Assembly (NCBI RefSeq): GCF_041929345.1
Contig: NZ_JBHFNQ010000220.1
Coordinates: forward strand, 17,033-81,032
DNA from: Floridanema aerugineum
GTDB lineage: Bacteria > Cyanobacteriota > Cyanobacteriia > Cyanobacteriales > Aerosakkonemataceae
Length of the DNA: 64,000 bases
Direction of reading: 5' to 3'
Shown: positions 59,859-64,000 of the stretch, piece after piece
How the letters are laid out: every line of letters begins with the position of its first letter
Position numbering within the stretch: the first letter of the stretch is position 1
Position numbers and translations under genes: made by a program
Notes under the pieces: model-generated
Databases searched by the model: none
What the model saw: the letters and a program-made list of their open reading frames with translations, nothing else
What the model was told of the DNA's origin: nothing

Positions 59859-60911
59859 ATGATGCCACAACTAGAACATCAGGATGCCAATATACCCAAT
59901 GGTAGACAAATCCAATCTCTAGCTAAACAATGGGCTAAAAAGTACGTCCAGAACCTGGGAGAGCATACAGATAGGCTAGATGAAGAAAAAGAATTATCTG
60001 CTCAAAATAAGCGTATATTAATAGCAGAGAAACTACGCTACGCCCTGCGGAACACTAGCTTACAAGCGTGGCATAAAACAGAATATTTGATTGGTCAAGA
60101 AATTCAAAGACATCGGATAAATCCTAATTTAATAGATCCTTGGCAAATTTCCGAAGATGTTTTTACAGTTTCTGAAAAAACTTTAGAAATATATGCTCAA
60201 ATGCTGTCACCGCAGCAGTTATCGAGAATAATCAGTCCATATTTGGGAGCAATTCGCAAGAAATACACTGCTACCGATCCCAGAGTAATAGGTTTTGTAA
60301 GTATGCAGTTTCATTATACGGGGATAATGCTCATAGACGACCTTTCCTTGCGAAACAAAAATGAATTATTAAATTATTTAAAAGTGATTGACGATCATTT
60401 GTATATGCCATTACAAAGAGCTTATGATGCGGCAGCTAATCAAGATTACAACTCGCAAACTCTGGCAGTTGTGCAACAACTTTTACCAGCAAGTACAGAA
60501 ATTGCTAGAAATATTTGTGAACGAGTTATTGAGTTATACCCAAACTACTCAACTTATTCAGGTAATCTGAAAAATCCTGTAGTAAAAACTGCTAGCATCC
60601 GCGATGTGGAGATGTTTCAAGTATACTTGTGGGTATGTGTTCTCGAAAATAGTATTGCTGCAATTCAGCAAGAGTTGTTTCCTTTATGTGTAATGGTTTA
60701 TCCCACATTAAAAGTCCGCTGGGAATTAGTCAGACAAATGATTAATTTGTTAGGGAAGGAAATAGGTAATCGTTTAGGGAGAAAAGAACAACAGTTATTT
60801 GTACCTTATTTTCAAGCTTTGCGAGAGATGTTTTCCCCGGAAGTATTCCCGGAAAGCATAACAGATGAATTAAAGCATCAGAGAAAAGTAGGTAGTAGCT
60901 TAATTATTTAG
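59859..60911 (+). CDS. unknown 350-aa helical protein upstream of zds
   Basis: No family recognised. The protein is all-helical, basic and soluble, with no signal or membrane segment (QSLAKQWAKKYVQNLGEH; SPYLGAIRKKYTATDPRVIG; LWVCVLENSIAAIQQELFPL). It lies 85 bases upstream of zds on the same strand and may be its operon partner, but the gene content of the link is unclear. Confidence 0.75.
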   Translation: MMPQLEHQDANIPNGRQIQSLAKQWAKKYVQNLGEHTDRLDEEKELSAQNKRILIAEKLRYALRNTSLQAWHKTEYLIGQEIQRHRINPNLIDPWQISEDVFTVSEKTLEIYAQMLSPQQLSRIISPYLGAIRKKYTATDPRVIGFVSMQFHYTGIMLIDDLSLRNKNELLNYLKVIDDHLYMPLQRAYDAAANQDYNSQTLAVVQQLLPASTEIARNICERVIELYPNYSTYSGNLKNPVVKTASIRDVEMFQVYLWVCVLENSIAAIQQELFPLCVMVYPTLKVRWELVRQMINLLGKEIGNRLGRKEQQLFVPYFQALREMFSPEVFPESITDELKHQRKVGSSLII

Positions 60912-60996
60912 GCATTTATCTAATCTTGCCTGCCAGTATGGGAAAAATAACAGTCTGATATTAAAATATGTGAAGAAACTGAGCAGGGAAGACGGA

Positions 60997-62457
60997 ATGC
61001 GAGTTGCAATTGTTGGTGCAGGATTAGCGGGAATGGCAACAGCGATCGATCTAGTCGATGCTGGATGCGAAGTAGAAATCTTTGAATCTCGTCCCTTTGT
61101 CGGGGGTAAGGCTGGTAGCTGGGTAGACGCAGAAGGCAACCATATTGAGATGGGTTTGCACGTCTTCTTCGGTTGCTACTATAATTTATTCGAGTTAATG
61201 CGGAAGGTGGGAGCAGGAGAAAACTTACTCCTGAAGGAACACACGCATACTTTTATTAATCCTGGTGGCGTGACTGGTGCGTTAGATTTTCGGTTTATTA
61301 CTGGTGCGCCTTTTAATGGATTGAAGGCATTTTTTACGACTTCGCAACTTTCGTTACAGGATAAAGTACAAAATGCGATCGCACTAGGTACAAGTCCTCT
61401 AGTTCGCGGTTTAATCGACTTCGAGGGAGCGATGAAAACAATCCGCGACCTTGATAGAATTAGCTTTGCAGATTGGTTTAGAAGTCACGGCGGATCGAAT
61501 GGTAGTTTAAAAAGAATGTGGAATCCGATCGCTTATGCGTTAGGATTCATTGATACGGAAAATATATCCGCCCGTTGTATGCTGACAATTTTCCAGTTTT
61601 TCGCCGCAAAAACGGAAGCTTCCGTATTAAGAATGTTGTCAGGTTCACCTAATGAATACCTACACAAACCAATTGTTAACTATATAGAAGAACGAGGCGG
61701 AAAAATTTATACTCGTCGCCGTACCAGAGAAATTTTGTTTGCAGAAGAAGAGGGAAAAACCAAAGTTACAGGGTTAGTAGTTGCGAACGGGGAAACGGAA
61801 GAAACTATTACCGCTGATGCTTATCTTTGTGCTTGTGATGTTCCTGGAATTCAAAGATTGTTACCGCAAGAGTGGCGCAAATGGCAAGAGTTCGATAATA
61901 TTTATAAGTTAGAAGCTGTACCTGTGGCGACAGTACAATTGCGCTTTGATGGATGGGTGACAGAATTACAGGATAACCCAGCGAGTAAAAAATTCGATCG
62001 CGTAGCGTTGCGTCAGCAGTATCGCGCTTCTGGGATCGATAATTTACTTTATACCGCAGATGCAGATTTTTCCTGTTTTGCCGATTTAGCATTAACTAGT
62101 CCAGAGGATTATTATCGAGAAGGACAGGGATCTTTAATGCAATTAGTGTTAACTCCGGGCGATCCTTTTATTAAAGAGAGTAATGAAGCGATCGCAAATC
62201 ACGTCCTCAAACAAGTACAGGACCTTTTCCCCTCTTCCCGCAAATTGAACATGACCTGGTATAGTGTAGTGAAACTCGCCCAATCTCTCTATCGAGAAGC
62301 ACCAGGAATGGATCTCTATCGTCCAAATCAAAAAACACCGATTCCCAACTTTTTCTTAGCAGGTAGTTACACCCAACAAGACTACATTGATAGTATGGAA
62401 GGTGCAACTATTTCGGGAAGACAAGCGGCAAAGGTAATTTTAGACCTGAAAAAATAG
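60997..62457 (+). CDS. zds: 9,9'-di-cis-zeta-carotene desaturase (plant type)
   Basis: The 486-residue enzyme adds two double bonds to zeta-carotene to yield lycopene precursors. From the ATG at 60997 it begins with the FAD-binding fold MRVAIVGAGLAGMATAIDLV, then ESRPFVGGKAGSW, HVFFGCYYNLFELMRKVGA, and near the end LAGSYTQQDYIDSMEGATISG, all diagnostic of CrtQ/Zds. The frame from the GTG at 60970 adds an unneeded leader. The downstream SRPBCC gene is its usual neighbour. Confidence 0.96.
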   Translation: MRVAIVGAGLAGMATAIDLVDAGCEVEIFESRPFVGGKAGSWVDAEGNHIEMGLHVFFGCYYNLFELMRKVGAGENLLLKEHTHTFINPGGVTGALDFRFITGAPFNGLKAFFTTSQLSLQDKVQNAIALGTSPLVRGLIDFEGAMKTIRDLDRISFADWFRSHGGSNGSLKRMWNPIAYALGFIDTENISARCMLTIFQFFAAKTEASVLRMLSGSPNEYLHKPIVNYIEERGGKIYTRRRTREILFAEEEGKTKVTGLVVANGETEETITADAYLCACDVPGIQRLLPQEWRKWQEFDNIYKLEAVPVATVQLRFDGWVTELQDNPASKKFDRVALRQQYRASGIDNLLYTADADFSCFADLALTSPEDYYREGQGSLMQLVLTPGDPFIKESNEAIANHVLKQVQDLFPSSRKLNMTWYSVVKLAQSLYREAPGMDLYRPNQKTPIPNFFLAGSYTQQDYIDSMEGATISGRQAAKVILDLKK

Positions 62458-62497
62458 ATGATAATTCAAGTTGCTGGTTATGAGCTTAAACGTTTTT

Positions 62498-62638
62498 GAT
62501 CCCCCCTAACCCCCCTTAATAAGGGGGGAACCGGATTCAAACACCCCCTTAATAAGGGGGGAACCGGATTCAAACACACCTTATTAAGGGAGTAACCGGA
62601 TTCAAAGTCCCCCTTATTAAGGGGGATAATGGGGGATC
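62498..62638 (+). repeat. 141-bp compound palindrome of CCCCTTAATAAGGGG units
   Basis: Outer arms GATCCCCCC and GGGGGATC enclose three to four copies of a CCCCCTTAATAAGGGGG palindrome, with GAACCGGATTCAAAC between successive copies. The outer and inner parts match the in-frame element in the CHAT gene at 23148. It occupies most of the 305-base gap between zds and the SRPBCC gene. Confidence 0.85.
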
Positions 62639-62762
62639 AAACCGATAATATTTGTAACCAGCAACTTGCGTTAATAGATGATGGTAATTTTAATTGTCAG
62701 TGAGAATTGGCAATTAAAATTACCAACTACCAACTACCCATTACCAATTACCAATTATTAAA

Positions 62763-63209
62763 ATGACAGACTGGTTAGAACATAGTGTACAAGTAGAAGT
62801 AGCAGTTCCGCTCGAATTTTCCTGGGGATTGTGGTCAGATTTGGAACAAATGCCTCGCTGGATGAAATGGATTGAATCGGTTCATGTTTTGGAAGAAAAC
62901 CCTGATTTATCGCGGTGGAAACTCGCCACTGGTGGTTTAGAATTTACTTGGTTGTCGCGGATTTTAAAAATAGTTCCCCATCAAATTATTCAATGGGAAT
63001 CTGTGGATGGTTTACCGAATAGAGGTGCGGTGAGATTTTACGATCGACACGGTAGCAGCATTGTTAAATTAACAGTAGCTTATGGGATTCCTGGGTGGTT
63101 GGGTAAATTAATGGATAATCTGTTTTTAGGTAGAGTTGTCGAGTCAACAATTCAAGCAGATTTAGAAAGATTTAAGGAATATGCACTAGCAGCTTATGGT
63201 AAGTCTTAA
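62763..63209 (+). CDS. SRPBCC (START-like) family protein linked to zds
   Basis: The 148-residue protein has VQVEVAVPLEFSWGLWSDLEQMPRWMKWIESV, shown here as the N-terminal strand and helix of the SRPBCC cavity fold, then IIQWESVDGLPNRGAVRFYD and a long C-terminal helix. The family binds lipids or polyketides in a deep cavity, and this subgroup commonly follows zds in cyanobacteria, suggesting a role in carotenoid handling. That role is inferred from context. Confidence 0.9.
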   Translation: MTDWLEHSVQVEVAVPLEFSWGLWSDLEQMPRWMKWIESVHVLEENPDLSRWKLATGGLEFTWLSRILKIVPHQIIQWESVDGLPNRGAVRFYDRHGSSIVKLTVAYGIPGWLGKLMDNLFLGRVVESTIQADLERFKEYALAAYGKS

Positions 63210-63312
63210 CTGAGAAGCAGGTGGGTAGGAGATTAGTTATTTTTATCACAGGGTTGTGGGCAAAAAATAGATGTATTTGCCAGAATAGGGAGCATAATTT
63301 TATCCTAAACTG

Positions 63313-63642
63313 TCATGAGTAACTATTCTGACAATAGCTCACAGCATAATCACGATTCCCTATTTGATAATTTAATGCAGTTTTCATACAGTAAGCTATC
63401 CTCAAGCAAGGTGATTGAGCCAAAATCTGCTCTAGCTTTTGGTTTGACTCTTCAGTTAAATCCGAGGAGTTTTTTAGCAAAAGAAATCGAGTGCCTTTAG
63501 CTTTGATTCCCACTATTTGTCTTAACTTATTCAATCGTTGATTAACTAATTTCATCACATGAAACCTGTCAATAACCACAGCCGCATAAAGTCTGACAAA
63601 AATCTTAAACGTACCTGACTGGTAAAAACCCGAAGTACACAT
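63313..63642 (-). pseudogene. remnant of an ISL3-family transposase
   Basis: The middle of the frame, AAVVIDRFHVMKLVNQRLNK, then LLLKNSSDLTEESNQKLEQIL, matches the conserved DRFHV region of ISL3 transposases and its following KNP-x-x-L-x-x-x-Q block. Only about 85 residues are recognisable, against about 400 for an intact enzyme; the flanks do not match. No inverted repeats were found. The element is inactive. Confidence 0.7.
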
Positions 63643-64000
63643 TTTTGGTTAGCTTAATGGTTTTTGTCCTTTCGTTCAATTTCGCTACACCTACTAGGTC
63701 TCATACGGCTTTGGATGAAAAGTTCGATCGTTTGGTCTCTGTGTTGGAGAGCTTTGTTCAGGTGCAGCTTCAGCAATCATCAAAGGCGATGAGCGGGCCA
63801 GAGCCGCGACTATCGCCGGGACTTCAGGGGGTGACAACAGAGCCAAAAGTCATGAATACCCTGACGGGGTGACAACTATGGCTAAAAGGTAGACCGGATA
63901 AGCATCTCGGCTCTTCGACCTCGCTGATAATAAGGTCGTTTATGTGGACTTAATGACATTAATTGAGCAGTTTGTTCATTCAATAAAGTCAAAGATTCCA
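63643..64000. other. right end of window, no supported gene
   Basis: A 75-codon plus-strand frame (63645-63872) resembles no known protein and looks like random reading of degenerate DNA beside the transposase remnant. The phrase GGGGTGACAAC occurs twice (about 63827, 63868). I cannot assign anything here. Confidence 0.4.

Noticed and set aside
62498..62638. CRISPR-like repeated units
   Set aside because: The roughly 34-base units follow each other without unique spacers and are themselves palindromic; this is a compound inverted repeat.
63645..63872. 75-codon ORF at the right end
   Set aside because: No similarity, no ribosome site, and it lies in degenerate DNA beside a transposase remnant.
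1..64000. tRNA, rRNA and known riboswitches
   Set aside because: I looked for T-loop and anticodon-arm patterns and for conserved rRNA words and found none; short RNAs without such marks could be missed.

Overview
The window is chromosomal DNA from a cyanobacterium, probably a filamentous, Oscillatoria-like one with a repeat-rich genome. The evidence is the very frequent HIP1 octamer (GCGATCGC), a psb28 gene, a plant-type zeta-carotene desaturase, a phosphoribulokinase-family protein, cyanobacterial glgC and dxs, a CIRCE-controlled groESL operon, several Uma2 (DUF820) genes and many short inverted-repeat elements between genes. No rRNA, tRNA or CRISPR array was seen.

Layout. 0-2.2 kb: the 3' part of an eCIS-core (DUF4157) protein with a candidate PD-(D/E)XK nuclease tail, then an unknown gene that could be its immunity partner. 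2.2-12.2 kb: a broken DUF6887 gene, two Uma2 genes, a DUF697 GTPase, a TraX-like membrane protein, a PanE-like reductase, a PRK paralogue, a 48-residue membrane protein missed by a length cut-off, an ABC ATPase, two FAS1 proteins and a GH13 enzyme. 12.5-19.1 kb: two very large adjacent unknown genes (996 aa, and a 1207-aa SF2-like helicase), the best candidate for an undescribed system. 19.2-27.7 kb (mostly minus strand): a four-gene CHAT-TPR cluster with a DUF29-like and a membrane protein, a VapBC-type pair, a GC-homopolymer tract and a tandemly duplicated DUF6888-DUF6887 pair.

28.4-44 kb is mostly core metabolism and stress: glgC, a P-loop kinase, a CbpA-type DnaJ, a LysE exporter, two peroxiredoxins, a glycogen-debranching-type enzyme, a sulfate uptake operon (sbpA, two NIL-domain genes, cysT, cysW, but no cysA), a Ycf29/Rre1-like regulator, a 2Fe-2S protein and groES-groEL with a K-box-like site and CIRCE. 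44-52.7 kb is accessory: a helical protein ending in a bulb-lectin motif opposite a DUF697 GTPase, a run of small antitoxin-like genes, two related coiled-coil membrane proteins, a secreted protein, a tandem LecA-like lectin and a collapsed remnant of an AAA-ATPase locus. 52.7-63.2 kb is core again: dxs, psb28, an SDR epimerase, a TPR protein, an IscA/SufA-type protein, two unknown cyanobacterial proteins, zds and a SRPBCC protein. The window ends in an ISL3 transposase remnant.

The strongest themes are (i) conflict or defence-like modules at 0-2, 12.5-19, 19.7-27.6 and 51.4-52.7 kb, and (ii) small palindromic repeat elements that fill intergenic gaps and, in two cases, appear to have been absorbed in frame into coding sequences (CHAT gene and debranching enzyme). 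All family assignments are from reading the sequence; no database search was run.
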